A stretch of 64,000 nucleotides of DNA from Bosea vaviloviae (lineage in GTDB: Bacteria > Pseudomonadota > Alphaproteobacteria > Rhizobiales > Beijerinckiaceae): contig NZ_CP017147.1 of the NCBI RefSeq assembly GCF_001741865.1, forward strand, positions 4,517,001-4,581,000. Direction: 5' to 3'. Position numbers and translations under genes: made by a program. Under the pieces are notes generated by a model that saw only the letters and a program-made list of their open reading frames with translations, was not told the origin of the DNA and made no database searches. Every line of letters starts with the position of its first letter. The first letter of the stretch is position 1. Positions 1 through 9,339 of the stretch are shown one piece after another.

Positions 1-458
1 ACATAACCGGCTTCCGTCAGCGTCGTCGCGTCGGCCATGGTGAAGGGCACGTCGAGAATGCGGGCGAGCGTCTGCGCAAGCAGCGTCTTGCCCGAACCCG
101 TGGGGCCGATCAGCAGGATGTTCGACTTCGCCAGCTCGACGTCATTGTGCTTCGAGGCGTGCGAGAGGCGCTTGTAGTGATTGTGGACCGCGACCGAGAG
201 GACCTTCTTGGCGTGGTCCTGACCGATGACGTAGTCGTCCAGCACCTTGCGGATTTCGCGCGGTGTCGGAACGCCGTCCTTCGACTTCACCAGCGCGGAT
301 TTCGATTCCTCGCGGATGATGTCCATGCAGAGCTCGACGCATTCATCGCAGATGAACACGGTCGGGCCCGCAATGAGCTTGCGAACCTCGTGCTGGCTCT
401 TGCCGCAGAAAGAGCAGTAGAGGGTGCTCTTCGAATCGCCGCCGCTGACCTTACTCAT
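1..458 (-). CDS. clpX: ATP-dependent Clp protease ATP-binding subunit ClpX (partial, N-terminal part)
   Basis: Hexameric AAA+ unfoldase that feeds substrates into ClpP in the cytoplasm. The gene runs off the left window edge, so only about 152 N-terminal residues are visible. They hold the zinc-binding domain (CSFCGK near residues 15-20, then CDEC near 38-41), followed by the start of the AAA+ domain with Walker A GPTGSGKT near residues 118-125. The ATG at 458 gives the usual start ([20 protein letters not shown]). The next gene upstream is clpP, in the usual alphaproteobacterial order tig-clpP-clpX. The 285-bp gap to clpP suggests that clpX also has its own promoter. Identification is firm. 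Confidence 0.97.
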   Translation of the reverse strand, partial: MSKVSGGDSKSTLYCSFCGKSQHEVRKLIAGPTVFICDECVELCMDIIREESKSALVKSKDGVPTPREIRKVLDDYVIGQDHAKKVLSVAVHNHYKRLSHASKHNDVELAKSNILLIGPTGSGKTLLAQTLARILDVPFTMADATTLTEAGY

Positions 459-743
459 CGTCCATCTCCATTCTCGGAGCCGGACGACCACATCAGCCTG
501 AGCGGATGCAACCGTCGTCTCTCCGTCATTAATAGACGCTCAGATCACGATCATTAGGTTAACGCCCCGTTCCGGAACACCCGGTGGACAGAGCCGACCC
601 AAAACCGGACCGCTAAGGAGCGCCAGTCCGCTCGCCCGATTCCCCATGCAAACATGGGGCCGGTCCCCTTGCAATATGGCCCTTCACAGCCGCCGCGCCA
701 ACCCACAGGCAACGGGGCGGCTGGTCGCAGCCCACGCGGCCGA

Positions 744-1370
744 TCAGGCCGTCGCGTCTTCCGGCCGCTTGTCGATGACTTTGTCGATCAGGCCGAAATC
801 GCGCGCCGCTTCGGCGGTCATGAAATTGTCGCGCTCCAGCGCCGCTTCGATGTCGGCATAGGAGCGGCCGGTGTGCTTGACGTAGATCTCGTTCAGCCGG
901 CGCTTCAGGCTCTCGACCTCACGGGCGTGGATCAGGATGTCGGTGACCTGGCCCTGGAAGCCGCCTGAGGGCTGGTGGACCATGATGCGAGCGTTGGGCA
1001 GTGCAAAACGCATGTCCTTGGCGCCGGCGGTCAGCAGCAGCGAACCCATCGAGGCGGCCTGGCCGACACACAAAGTCGTGACCGGGCAGCGGATGAACTG
1101 CATCGTGTCGTAGATCGACATGCCCGACGTCACCACGCCACCGGGCGAGTTGATGTAGAAGGAGATTTCCTTCTTGGGGTTCTCGGCCTCGAGGAAGAGG
1201 AGCTGCGCCACGATCAGCGAGGCGGAGTAATCCTCGACCGGGCCGGTCAGGAAGATGATGCGCTCGCGCAGCAGCCGCGAATAGATGTCGAAGGCGCGCT
1301 CGCCGCGGCTGGACTGCTCGACCACCATCGGGACGAGATTATTGTAGGTCTCGATCGGATCGCGCAGCAT
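744..1370 (-). CDS. clpP: ATP-dependent Clp protease proteolytic subunit ClpP
   Basis: Serine peptidase that forms the tetradecameric chamber working with ClpX and ClpA. The 208-residue length is normal. The catalytic triad is visible: Ser107 in GQAASMGS, His132 in [10 protein letters not shown] and Asp181 in LERDNFM. The oxyanion-hole segment NSPGG lies near residues 74-78. It sits between tig and clpX, all on the minus strand. The 159-bp gap after tig and the longer gap before clpX suggest separate promoters within a co-regulated cluster. I see nothing unusual in the protein. Confidence 0.98.
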   Translation of the reverse strand: MLRDPIETYNNLVPMVVEQSSRGERAFDIYSRLLRERIIFLTGPVEDYSASLIVAQLLFLEAENPKKEISFYINSPGGVVTSGMSIYDTMQFIRCPVTTLCVGQAASMGSLLLTAGAKDMRFALPNARIMVHQPSGGFQGQVTDILIHAREVESLKRRLNEIYVKHTGRSYADIEAALERDNFMTAEAARDFGLIDKVIDKRPEDATA

Positions 1371-1529
1371 GAAAATCGTCCTTGGGTGGCGGCGCCGAAT
1401 TCGGCGGATGGAGAATCAGCGAATGTCTCGGAAGGCATCCACATAAGCACGGCAAACGCGGCTGAAAAGAGAAGCGCCGCCCAGCATGAAGCCCGGCGGC
1501 GCGAATATTGCGATTAAGGTTGCCGACAA

Positions 1530-2969
1530 TCAGGCCGAAGCGTCTTCGGCCTTGTCCTCGCCCTTGGCGTCAGCCTTCTTGGCCTTCTTGGCGGCCTTCT
1601 TCGGCTTGGCCTCGGCAGTCTCATCCGCCTCGTCGTCGGCGTAGAGCGCTTCGCGCGTGACGCTCTGATCCGCGACCTTCACCTGCTCCAGCAGGTGGTC
1701 GACGACCTTCTCCTCGAAGATCGGGGCGCGGATCTCGGCCAGGGCCTGCGGGTTCTTCTGGTAGAACTCCCAGACCTGCTTCTCCTGGCCGGGGAACTGT
1801 CGAGCACGCTCGACCAGGGCCTTGGTGACCTCGTCATCGGAGATCTGGACCTTGGCCTGCTCGCCGATCTCGGCCAGGACCAGGCCCAGACGCACGCGGC
1901 GCTCGGCGATCTTGCGGTAGTCGGCCTTCGCGGCCTCCTCGGTCGTGCCCTCGTCCTCGAAGGACTTCTTGGCTTCCTTCATGTCGACTTCGACATGGCT
2001 CCAAACACTGGCGAACTCCTGCTCGACCAGGGTCGGCGGCAATTCGAAGGTGTATTTCGCGTCGAGCGCGTCGAGCAGGCTCTTCTTCAGCTTGCGGCGC
2101 GACTGTTCGCCGAAATCGCGGCCGATCTGCTCGCGGATCGCGGTCTTCAGCGCATCGAGCGACTCCATGCCGAAGGCCTTGGCGAGCTCGTCGTCGATCT
2201 TGACGGCCTCGGGCGCCTGCACTTCGGTGACCGTGACCTCGAACTCGGCCGGCTTACCGGCAAGATGGGGCGCGGTGTAGTTCTCGGGGAAGGTCACCTT
2301 GACCGTGCGGGTCTCGCCGGCCTTGGCGCCCTCGAGCTGCTCCTCGAAGCCGGGGATGAACTGGCCGGCGCCGAGATCAAGCGGGATGCCCTCGCCCGTG
2401 CCACCGTCGAAGGGCTTGCCCTCGAGCGTGCCGACGAAGGAGATCATCAGGCGGTCGCCGCTGGCGGCCTTGGCCTTCTCGCCCTTGTTCGAATAGGTGC
2501 GGTTCTGGCCGGCCATGCGCTCCAGCGCGGCGTCGACATCGGCGTCAGGCACCTCGGCGACGGGCTTGGTCAGCGACACGTCCGACAGGTCGGCGAGCTC
2601 GATCTTGGGCAGAACCTCGAGCGCGACGGTGAAGGCGAGATCGCCCTTGGCCTCCATCGCGGCCTCGATCTCGTCCTTGTTCTCGGGGAAGCGGATCTGC
2701 GGCTCGAAGGCGAGCTTCAAGCCGTTATCCGTGACGATCTTCTGGTTCGCCTCGTTGACCGCGTTCTGCAGCACGTCGGACATGACCGAGCGGCCATAGA
2801 GACGGCGCAGATGGGCGACCGGCACCTTGCCGGGGCGGAAGCCATTGATCTTGGCCTTGCCCTGCAGGCCCTGGAGGCCGTCATCGAGCCTGGATTTGAG
2901 GTCGGCGGCGTTCAACACCACCTGAAACTCGCGCTTGAGGCCCTGGGACAGGGTTTCGGTCACGTTCAT
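1530..2969 (-). CDS. tig: trigger factor (ribosome-bound chaperone and peptidyl-prolyl isomerase)
   Basis: Ribosome-docking chaperone that meets nascent chains at the exit tunnel. It has 479 residues. The N-terminal ribosome-binding domain carries GFRPGKVP (near residues 43-50), the signature used for L23 docking. An FKBP-type PPIase domain follows at about 165-250, then the helical C-terminal chaperone arms. After about residue 445 there is an acidic and then Lys/Ala-rich tail ([11 protein letters not shown]), a lineage-type extension of low complexity. It is first in the tig-clpP-clpX cluster, downstream of the tRNA-Leu gene, which is on the same strand. Confidence 0.97.
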   Translation of the reverse strand: MNVTETLSQGLKREFQVVLNAADLKSRLDDGLQGLQGKAKINGFRPGKVPVAHLRRLYGRSVMSDVLQNAVNEANQKIVTDNGLKLAFEPQIRFPENKDEIEAAMEAKGDLAFTVALEVLPKIELADLSDVSLTKPVAEVPDADVDAALERMAGQNRTYSNKGEKAKAASGDRLMISFVGTLEGKPFDGGTGEGIPLDLGAGQFIPGFEEQLEGAKAGETRTVKVTFPENYTAPHLAGKPAEFEVTVTEVQAPEAVKIDDELAKAFGMESLDALKTAIREQIGRDFGEQSRRKLKKSLLDALDAKYTFELPPTLVEQEFASVWSHVEVDMKEAKKSFEDEGTTEEAAKADYRKIAERRVRLGLVLAEIGEQAKVQISDDEVTKALVERARQFPGQEKQVWEFYQKNPQALAEIRAPIFEEKVVDHLLEQVKVADQSVTREALYADDEADETAEAKPKKAAKKAKKADAKGEDKAEDASA

Positions 2970-3111
2970 CGTTTTCGATCCGCCAACAGCGTTACTTCAA
3001 TGTCCAAAGCGCGACGCCGAGTGACCGCCGCCGCGCTCGCGAAATCCATTTTTCTTCAGCGAACGATTCCCGCGCCACGACGCTAACGCCATGATGCGAT
3101 CGCACGCCTGC

Positions 3112-3196
3112 TGGTGCGGGCGGAGGGACTCGAACCCCCACGACTTTCGCCGCTGGTACCTAAAACCAGTGCGTCTACCAATTCCGCCACGCCCGC
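3112..3196 (-). tRNA. tRNA-Leu (anticodon UAG)
   Basis: The minus strand folds as a class II tRNA of 85 nt including an encoded CCA. The acceptor stem is GCGGGCG paired with CGCCCGC. The D-arm contains AATTGGTAGACGC, the anticodon stem-loop is CTGGTTTTAGGTACCAG with anticodon TAG, there is a variable arm as expected for Leu, and the T-arm is GGGGGTTCGAGTCCCTC. The 3' end reads ACCA. The anticodon UAG reads CUA and other CUN leucine codons. Confidence 0.97.
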
Positions 3197-3397
3197 CGGC
3201 CCGATAGCGCTGCACGCGAGCAAACGCAGCGCGGCCATCGTTGGGCCGCGGTGCTATACGCATTTCGAGCAGGCCATGCAGCAAAAAAATGCGACGTTTC
3301 TGCGAAGGTCGCCCTGCCGCGCCGTATCGCGGCGCATCGCCAGGCCGCGCGAAGGCCCCCTCTCGCCAGATCGCACGCCACAGATTATGCCGGGCGC

Positions 3398-4861
3398 ATG
3401 ACCGACAAAGGCCTTCCTCCCTCCTCGCGATCGACCCTTACGCCGACGAGGCGCGCCACGCTCGCCGGGCTTGGTGCCACGACCTTTGGCGCCGCGACGA
3501 CGATCGCGCTTGCCGGGCGGGCCTCGTCCCAGGCCAGGCCGCCAGCCGGCACCGCCGGAGCCGAGCCGCCATTGAGCCTGCTGGTTGCAGCACCCGGCAA
3601 GGCGCGCCTGCGGCCGGCGCCGGCGGGCGAAACCGACATCCTGGCGTTGAACGGGGCGTCCCCAGGCCCGGCCCTGCGAATCAAGCTGGGCGAGACGTTG
3701 CGCCTCAAGCTCGACAACCGAACCGCCCTGCCGCTGTCGCTGCACTGGCAAGGGCTGCGCGGCGCGGCCGCCATGGACGGGGTCGGCGGCTTCAGCCAGC
3801 CGCCGGTCGCTCCCGGCGCGAGCTTCGAATACCGGCTGACGCCGCCGGATGCCGGCACCTTCCTTTATCGGCCGCTGCTTATCGGCGGCTCGTCCGAGCC
3901 AGCCGGCCGGGGCCTTGGCGGATTGCTGATCGTCGAGGAGCCGGAGCCGCTGGCGGTCGACCTCGACCTACCGGTGATGGTCGCGGATTGGCTGCTCGGC
4001 GACGACCATGCCATCCGCCCCTTCGCCGCGGCAAGCTCCGAGAGCGCGGCCGGCGGCCGGCTCGGAAGCTGGCTGACGGTCAATGGCGCGCCGCCGCCGC
4101 AGCGCGTTGCGGTCGCGCCCGGGGCGCGCGTCCGCCTGCGCCTCGCCAATGCCTGCAACGCCCGGATCATGCGGTTGCGCTTCGACGGGGTGAAGGCCTC
4201 GGTCGTCGCGGTCGACGGGCAGCCGACCGACACCTTCGAGCCGGTGCGTGCGCAACTGCCTTTCGCGCCGGGCACGCGCTACGATCTAATCGTCGACATG
4301 CCGGAGGAGCTCGGCGCAACCGCGATCGTGACCGCGTTGATCGGCGCCGGCGTGCCGCTTGTCCGGCTGGTGACTGAGGGCGCTAAGAAAGCAGCCGCGA
4401 CCGCGCCTGCCGCGCTGAAGCCCAACCCGACGCTGCCTGCAGCGGTCCGCCTCCAGGATGCGGTCCGGCCCCAGATCGTCATCGAGGGCGGGGCCAAAAT
4501 CATGCCCGAGCTCAAGCTGGATCTCGCCGGCCTCGATCTCGCCAAACCCTGGCGGATCAATGGCGGTGTCGGAGACGCCAGCAAGCCCCTCGTCAGCGTC
4601 AAGCGCGGCACGCCGATCGTGCTCGCGATCGAAAACCGGACAGCCTTCCTCCAGCCGATCCATGTGCATGGCCACTGCTTCCGGCTGCTGCACCCGCTCG
4701 ATGATGGCTGGGAGCCCTATTTCATGGACACGGTGCAGATCCCCGAGGGCAAGCGGCTGCACATCGCCTTCATCGCCGAGAATCCGGGACGCTGGATGAT
4801 CTCCTCGACGGTCCTGGAGCGCTTCGATCTCGGGCTCTGGTCCTGGTTCGAGGTGACGTGA
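3398..4861 (+). CDS. multicopper-oxidase-like Tat-exported protein lacking most copper ligands
   Basis: Three-cupredoxin-domain protein of the multicopper oxidase superfamily, 487 residues, with a Tat-type signal (PTRRATLAGLG near residues 16-26) pointing to the periplasm. The four copper-binding motifs are largely destroyed. Motif 1 reads LHWQG (normally HWHG), motif 2 reads FLYRPL (normally WYHSH), motif 3 reads QPIHVHGH (first His lost, residue 419), and motif 4 reads SSTVLER at 469-475 in place of HCHxxxH. Oxidase chemistry is therefore unlikely. The nearest functional parallel is FtsP/SufI, a copper-free member of the fold. The ATG at 3398 is chosen because upstream in-frame starts precede the Tat signal by 50 residues of non-conserved sequence. 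It overlaps the DoxX gene by 4 bp (GTGA), so the two are coupled. Confidence 0.85.
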   Translation: MTDKGLPPSSRSTLTPTRRATLAGLGATTFGAATTIALAGRASSQARPPAGTAGAEPPLSLLVAAPGKARLRPAPAGETDILALNGASPGPALRIKLGETLRLKLDNRTALPLSLHWQGLRGAAAMDGVGGFSQPPVAPGASFEYRLTPPDAGTFLYRPLLIGGSSEPAGRGLGGLLIVEEPEPLAVDLDLPVMVADWLLGDDHAIRPFAAASSESAAGGRLGSWLTVNGAPPPQRVAVAPGARVRLRLANACNARIMRLRFDGVKASVVAVDGQPTDTFEPVRAQLPFAPGTRYDLIVDMPEELGATAIVTALIGAGVPLVRLVTEGAKKAAATAPAALKPNPTLPAAVRLQDAVRPQIVIEGGAKIMPELKLDLAGLDLAKPWRINGGVGDASKPLVSVKRGTPIVLAIENRTAFLQPIHVHGHCFRLLHPLDDGWEPYFMDTVQIPEGKRLHIAFIAENPGRWMISSTVLERFDLGLWSWFEVT

Positions 4862-5256
4862 CGCTACGCGCCACGATGCGCTGGCTGATGGCGGCGTTCT
4901 ATCTCGCCGCCGGAGGGTTGCATCTGCGCTCGCCCGAGGCTTTTCTGCCGATCATGCCGGACTGGGCGCCGGCGCCGCGCGAGGTCGTCATCCTGACAGG
5001 TGTCGCGGAAATTCTCGGCGCCGCGGGCCTGCTGGTCCCCAGCCTGCGCAAAGCGGCAGGCATCGGGCTGGCTCTCTACGCAGTTTGCGTCTTTCCAGCC
5101 AACATCAAGCACGCCATGGAAGCCATTGTAGTTCCGGGGCTGCCGACGAGCTGGTGGTATCACGGCCCGAGACTGGTGCTGCAACCGATCCTGATCTGGT
5201 GGGCGCTGTTCTGCTCCGGAACGATCGATTGGCCGGCGCGACGGCGCCAACCCTGA
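4858..5256 (+). CDS. DoxX-like small integral membrane protein
   Basis: A 132-residue hydrophobic protein with about four membrane segments (about 8-26, 44-62, 66-84 and 105-122) and the DoxX-like pattern GVAEILGAAGLL followed by R-K-A. Family members are poorly understood membrane proteins, some linked to redox or thiosulfate metabolism. The GTG start overlaps the stop of the multicopper-oxidase-like gene, so translation is probably coupled and the two products may act together at the membrane. The exact function is unknown. Confidence 0.75.
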   Translation: MTLRATMRWLMAAFYLAAGGLHLRSPEAFLPIMPDWAPAPREVVILTGVAEILGAAGLLVPSLRKAAGIGLALYAVCVFPANIKHAMEAIVVPGLPTSWWYHGPRLVLQPILIWWALFCSGTIDWPARRRQP

Positions 5257-5260
5257 CAGG

Positions 5261-5788
5261 TCAATTCAAGCCAAGTCTCGTCAGCACCGCGCGCTCGATC
5301 TCATCCTTCGGCAGCTCGACCGGCATCACCAGCGGGCGCTCATCCTCGCCGGGCTCCTCCAGCGCAGCGAACTGGCTGTCGAGCAGTGCGGGCGGCATGA
5401 AATGGTGCTGACGCGCCGCCATGCGCGCACCGATCAACTCACGCGAGCCCTTGAGATAGACCAGCGCGACATCGGGGCGATCGCCGATGATGACCCGGCG
5501 ATAGGCCCGCTTCAGCGCCGAACAGGTGACGATGCCGTTCTTGCCTGAAGCACGAAGCTCGTCGATCCAGGCAGCGATCGCTGCGAGCCAGGGCTTGCGG
5601 TCCTCATCGTTCAGCGGCGTGCCGCCCGCCATCTTGACGACATTCTGCGGCGGGTGGAACGAATCGGCGTCGCGGAACGGCCAGCCCAGATGCTCGGCCA
5701 GGCGCTCGCCCAGCGAGGTCTTGCCTGAGCTCGCGACGCCCATGACGACGATGACGGCTGGCCCGCCACCCTTCTTCGAATTGCTCAT
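5261..5788 (-). CDS. gntK: gluconokinase
   Basis: Cytoplasmic kinase that phosphorylates D-gluconate to 6-phosphogluconate with ATP. It has 175 residues, the usual size of the P-loop gluconokinase family. The Walker A variant GVASSGKTS lies near residues 17-25. The substrate-binding segment RDADSFHPPQNVVKMAGG near 39-56 and the TCSALKRAYR segment are family hallmarks. It starts 6 bp after the stop of the upstream 6-phosphogluconate dehydrogenase gene on the same strand, so the pair forms a gluconate to ribulose-5-phosphate operon. Confidence 0.95.
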   Translation of the reverse strand: MSNSKKGGGPAVIVVMGVASSGKTSLGERLAEHLGWPFRDADSFHPPQNVVKMAGGTPLNDEDRKPWLAAIAAWIDELRASGKNGIVTCSALKRAYRRVIIGDRPDVALVYLKGSRELIGARMAARQHHFMPPALLDSQFAALEEPGEDERPLVMPVELPKDEIERAVLTRLGLN

Positions 5789-5794
5789 GGCGCG

Positions 5795-6781
5795 TCAGAC
5801 CGGCTTCTTGGGCTCAACATGGCCGCCGAAGCCGGCGCGCATGGCCGAGAGCACCTTCTCGGCGAAGGTATGGTCCTTGCGCGAGCGGAAGCGGGTGTAG
5901 AGCGAGGAGGTCAGGACCTCGGCCGGGGTCGCGGTCTCGATCGCGGCCTGCACAGTCCAGCGCCCCTCGCCCGAATCCGAGACATTGCCGGTATAGGCCG
6001 ACAGATCCTCGTCGGCTGAAAGCGCCGACGCGGTCAGGTCGAGCAGCCAGGAGGTCACGACCGAACCGCGCCGCCAGACCTCGGAAATCTCGGCGACATC
6101 GAAATCGAAGCCGTATTCCGGCGGCAGGCCTTCCCGAGCGGAGGCGTTGCGCAGCAGGTCGAAGCCCTCGGCGAAGGCCTGCATCATGCCGTATTCGATG
6201 CCGTTATGGACCATCTTGACGAAATGGCCCGCGCCGACCGGCCCGCAATGGAGGTAGCCCTCCTCGCTGGTCGGGTTACGGCCGTCGCGATGGCTGGTCT
6301 CAGGGATATCGCCCTTGCCGGGCGCGAGCGCCTTCAATAGCGGGTCCAATCGCGCGACGGTCTCCTTGTCGCCGCCGATCATCAGGCAATAGCCGCGCTC
6401 GAGCCCATGCACGCCGCCGCTGGTGCCGATATCGAGATAATGCAGGCCCTTGGCCGAAAGCTCCTGGCCGCGCCGGACGTCGTCCTTCCAGAAGGCGTTG
6501 CCGCCGTCGATCAGCGTGTCGCCGGGAGACAGCAGGCCGGACAATTCGATCAGTGTCGCCTCGGTGATCTCGCCGGCCGGCAGCATGACCCAGATGGCGC
6601 GCGGTGCGGCAAGCTTGGCGACCATGTCCTTCAGGTCGGAGGCGACGACCGCCCCCTTCTCGGCAAGCGCAGCGCCAGGCTTGGGGTCACGGTCATAGAC
6701 CACGCAATCATGCCCGGCCTGCATCAGCCTGCGCACGATGTTCGCACCCATCCGGCCGAGGCCGACCATTCCTAGCTGCAT
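5795..6781 (-). CDS. gnd: 6-phosphogluconate dehydrogenase, decarboxylating (short YqeC/GndA-type)
   Basis: Oxidatively decarboxylates 6-phosphogluconate to ribulose 5-phosphate and CO2. The 328-residue length marks the short form of the family. The Rossmann motif [13 protein letters not shown] is at residues 7-19. The substrate loop [11 protein letters not shown] and the catalytic Lys/Asn segment [14 protein letters not shown] are intact. It is followed at 6 bp by gntK, which supplies its substrate. No 6-phosphogluconolactonase or glucose-6-phosphate dehydrogenase is nearby, so this looks like a dedicated gluconate route. Confidence 0.95.
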   Translation of the reverse strand: MQLGMVGLGRMGANIVRRLMQAGHDCVVYDRDPKPGAALAEKGAVVASDLKDMVAKLAAPRAIWVMLPAGEITEATLIELSGLLSPGDTLIDGGNAFWKDDVRRGQELSAKGLHYLDIGTSGGVHGLERGYCLMIGGDKETVARLDPLLKALAPGKGDIPETSHRDGRNPTSEEGYLHCGPVGAGHFVKMVHNGIEYGMMQAFAEGFDLLRNASAREGLPPEYGFDFDVAEISEVWRRGSVVTSWLLDLTASALSADEDLSAYTGNVSDSGEGRWTVQAAIETATPAEVLTSSLYTRFRSRKDHTFAEKVLSAMRAGFGGHVEPKKPV

Positions 6782-6842
6782 CGTTTCAACCCTTCATGGC
6801 CGGGGCGTCTCGACCGCCGGTCCGCTTCATGGTGCTTCTCGT

Positions 6843-7787
6843 TCACCGCGCTTCTTGCATCCCGACCGCCTCCGCGACAAGCCAGTCCCGCAGCAGAACG
6901 AGCGCCGGGCTCGGTGGCCGATCCGCCGGGCGGGTCAGCCAATAGCCGTGCCGGCTGCGAAAACCGAGCCCCGCCGGGTTGACGAGGCGGCCCCCCGAAA
7001 GCTCCTCCACGACCAGCGCGCGCGGTACCAGCGCCAGCCCCTGCCCCGCGATCGCCGCGCGAATGACCAGGGCATAGAAGCCGAAGCGGATCACCCGCTG
7101 TGGAACAAGGTCAGCCACGGTATTGGCCTCGGCAAACTCGCCCCAGCGCAGCGGCGTGGGCGGATGGTCGAGCACTGGAAACCGCGCGATATCCCCGACA
7201 TCGCCGATTGGTCCCAGGCGCGCCAGAAGGTCCGGCGCCGCCACCAGCGCGACATCGCGCCCAAACAGATAGTCCGCCTGCTGCCCAGGCCAGTCACCCT
7301 CACCGAAGCGAAAGGTCGCGTCCGCGGCTTCGGCCGTGCCATGGGCGACGAAGTTGGTGAACTGGACGTCGATTTCGGGATGCTCCTCGGCGAAGCGCGA
7401 GAACCGCGGCACCAGCCAGCGGTCGCCAAGGATCGGCAGCACATGCAGCCTGAGCATCGGCTGCTCCTGGCGAAAACCTGCGACACCGCCGACCGCCGAC
7501 GCCAAGGCGACGAGCACCTCCCTGGCCGGGCCGATGAAGGCGTGGCCGGCCTCGGTCGGCTCCAGGCCACGCCGGTTACGTGCAAACAGGCTCGCGCCGA
7601 CAATCTGCTCGACGCCGCGCAACTGCTTGCTGACGGCGCTCTGGGTCAGGTTCAATTCGTCGGCGGCGCCCGAGCAGGAGCCATGACGCGCAACCGCCTC
7701 GACGACGCGCAGACCCATGGTCGAAGGCAGCCGCCGCGGCAGCGGCGCCGAGAGGAGCGAGGGTGCGTCCGAAAGCATCGCCCACAC
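6843..7787 (-). CDS. LysR-family transcriptional regulator (GcvA-like)
   Basis: A 314-residue protein with an N-terminal winged HTH. The motif GSCSGAADELNLTQSAVSKQL lies at roughly 36-56; the rest is a periplasmic-binding-protein-like effector domain. It resembles GcvA-type regulators of amino-acid genes. It is transcribed divergently from the argH-like/ABC transporter operon, with 127 bp between the start codons. That gap contains a perfect ATTCC-N5-GGAAT inverted repeat of the T-N11-A class, the expected LysR binding site. The inducer is unknown but is probably the transported compound. Confidence 0.9.
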   Translation of the reverse strand: MWAMLSDAPSLLSAPLPRRLPSTMGLRVVEAVARHGSCSGAADELNLTQSAVSKQLRGVEQIVGASLFARNRRGLEPTEAGHAFIGPAREVLVALASAVGGVAGFRQEQPMLRLHVLPILGDRWLVPRFSRFAEEHPEIDVQFTNFVAHGTAEAADATFRFGEGDWPGQQADYLFGRDVALVAAPDLLARLGPIGDVGDIARFPVLDHPPTPLRWGEFAEANTVADLVPQRVIRFGFYALVIRAAIAGQGLALVPRALVVEELSGGRLVNPAGLGFRSRHGYWLTRPADRPPSPALVLLRDWLVAEAVGMQEAR

Positions 7788-7817
7788 TAGTCCACGACGA
7801 TGCGCGGCGAAAGAGCT

Positions 7818-7832
7818 ATTCCAAAATGGAAT
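7818..7832. promoter_or_regulatory. probable LysR operator, T-N11-A inverted repeat
   Basis: The 15-bp sequence ATTCCAAAATGGAAT is a perfect inverted repeat (ATTCC-AAAAT-GGAAT) in the divergent region between the LysR gene and the argH-like operon. It contains T-N11-A, the known LysR-type core. A second, weaker inverted repeat, CTAAC-N9-GTTAG, lies at 7877-7895, closer to the argH-like start. A two-site (recognition plus activation) arrangement is an inference. Confidence 0.6.
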
Positions 7833-7914
7833 GATCGTCGGAAATCATCTCCTTTGCCGGCGCAAACGCATGCGCACTAACCTGCCTGGCGTTAGGTCAG
7901 AGCGGAGAGCCAGC

Positions 7915-9339
7915 GTGAACCAGCCATTGCGCCTGTGGGGCGGTCGTTTCACCGCCGACCCCGATCCTGCGCTGACCCGCCTGTCCCGCTCGGAGGCCAG
8001 CGATTTCGGCCTCGTGCCATACGATCTTGCCGGCTCGCGCGCCCACATCCGCGAACTCGGCCGCGCCGGGCTGCTTGGCGACGCCGAAATCGCGACGATC
8101 CAGAAGGAGATCGACGCGGTCGAGAAGCTCCACGCGGCAGGGCTGATCGAACCGTGGCCTGAGGACGAAGACGTCCAGACCTTCCTCGAACGCGTCCTGA
8201 CGCAGCGGCTCGGCCCTCTCGGCGGCAAGGTCCGCGCCGGGCGCTCGCGCAACGACCAGGCCGCCAACGACCTCAAACTGTACCTGCGCCACCACGCCCG
8301 CGGGCTGATGAAGAATCTGCTGAGCCTGCAGGACGCCATCGTCGCGCAGGCCCGCGAACATGTCGCGACGCCGGCCCCGGGTGTGACCCATCTTCAGGCG
8401 GCACAGCCCATCACCTTCGGCCATCATCTGATGGCCCATGCCCAGGCCTTCGCGCGTGATGCCGAGCGGTTGATCGACTGGGACAGGCGCAATGCCGTCT
8501 CCCCGCTCGGCGCCGCCGCGCTGGCGGGTTCCGCGATCGCACTCAACCCCGAGCTTGTCGCCGAGGAACTCGGCTATGACGGCTCGTTCGAGAACTCGGT
8601 CGATGCTGTCGGCTCGCGCGACCATGTCGCGGAATTCCTGTTCGTCACGGCCATGCACGCGGTCAATCTCTCCAGGCTGGCCGAGGAGATCGTGATCTGG
8701 TGCACGCAGCCTTATCGCTGGATTTCGCTGCATGATTCCTTCGCGACAGGATCCTCGATCATGCCGCAGAAGAAGAACCCCGATATCGCCGAATTGACGC
8801 GCGGCCGCTCGGCCCGCCTGATCGGCGGGCTCATGACGATGCTGGCGGCGCTGAAGAGCCTGCCCCTGTCCTATAACCGTGACCTCGCCGAGGATAAGAA
8901 CGCCTGTTGCGATGCAGTCGATGGCTTGGCGCTGGTGCTTCCCGCCATGGCCGGCCTGATCGCGACCATGACGGTCGATGTCGCGACCATGCGGGACGCT
9001 GCGTCACGCGGCTTCACGCTGGCGACCGAGGTCGCCGATTTCCTGGCGCGCAGGGGCGTAGCCTTCAGCGAGGCGCACGAGATCACCGGCGCGCTGGTGC
9101 GCCTCTGCGAGGAGACATCCTGCCAATTGCACGAGATCGACGATGCCGGGCTGGCCTCGATCGATCCCCGCCTGACGCCCGATATCAGGGAACATCTGAC
9201 ATTGGAGGCGGCACTCGATGCGCGTATGGCCAAAGGTGGCACGTCGCCTGCACGCGTGGCCGAGCAGATCGATCGGCTGACGCAGCGCCTCGCCGTGCAG
9301 CGTGACTGGGCCGGCGGATACCGGGGACCGCAACCATGA
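7915..9339 (+). CDS. argininosuccinate lyase family C-N lyase
   Basis: Fumarase/aspartase superfamily enzyme of 474 residues. The superfamily signature GSSIMPQKKNP holds the catalytic Ser loop, and the segment THLQAAQPITFGHH holds the acid/base His region. Both are intact, so it should be active. Canonical ArgH cleaves argininosuccinate to arginine and fumarate. Here the gene overlaps an amino-acid ABC permease gene by 4 bp and has its own LysR regulator, which suggests catabolism of an imported N-succinyl-type amino compound rather than arginine synthesis. EDDS lyase belongs to the same group. The GTG at 7915 is chosen over upstream starts because GGAGAG precedes it at normal spacing and the protein then begins MNQPLRLWGGRF, as in the family. 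Confidence 0.85.
   Translation: MNQPLRLWGGRFTADPDPALTRLSRSEASDFGLVPYDLAGSRAHIRELGRAGLLGDAEIATIQKEIDAVEKLHAAGLIEPWPEDEDVQTFLERVLTQRLGPLGGKVRAGRSRNDQAANDLKLYLRHHARGLMKNLLSLQDAIVAQAREHVATPAPGVTHLQAAQPITFGHHLMAHAQAFARDAERLIDWDRRNAVSPLGAAALAGSAIALNPELVAEELGYDGSFENSVDAVGSRDHVAEFLFVTAMHAVNLSRLAEEIVIWCTQPYRWISLHDSFATGSSIMPQKKNPDIAELTRGRSARLIGGLMTMLAALKSLPLSYNRDLAEDKNACCDAVDGLALVLPAMAGLIATMTVDVATMRDAASRGFTLATEVADFLARRGVAFSEAHEITGALVRLCEETSCQLHEIDDAGLASIDPRLTPDIREHLTLEAALDARMAKGGTSPARVAEQIDRLTQRLAVQRDWAGGYRGPQP

Noticed and set aside
1695..3086. 463-codon open frame on the plus strand
   Set aside because: It lies antisense to tig; its Leu/Asp/Gly-rich, repeat-like composition is what GC-rich antisense frames give.
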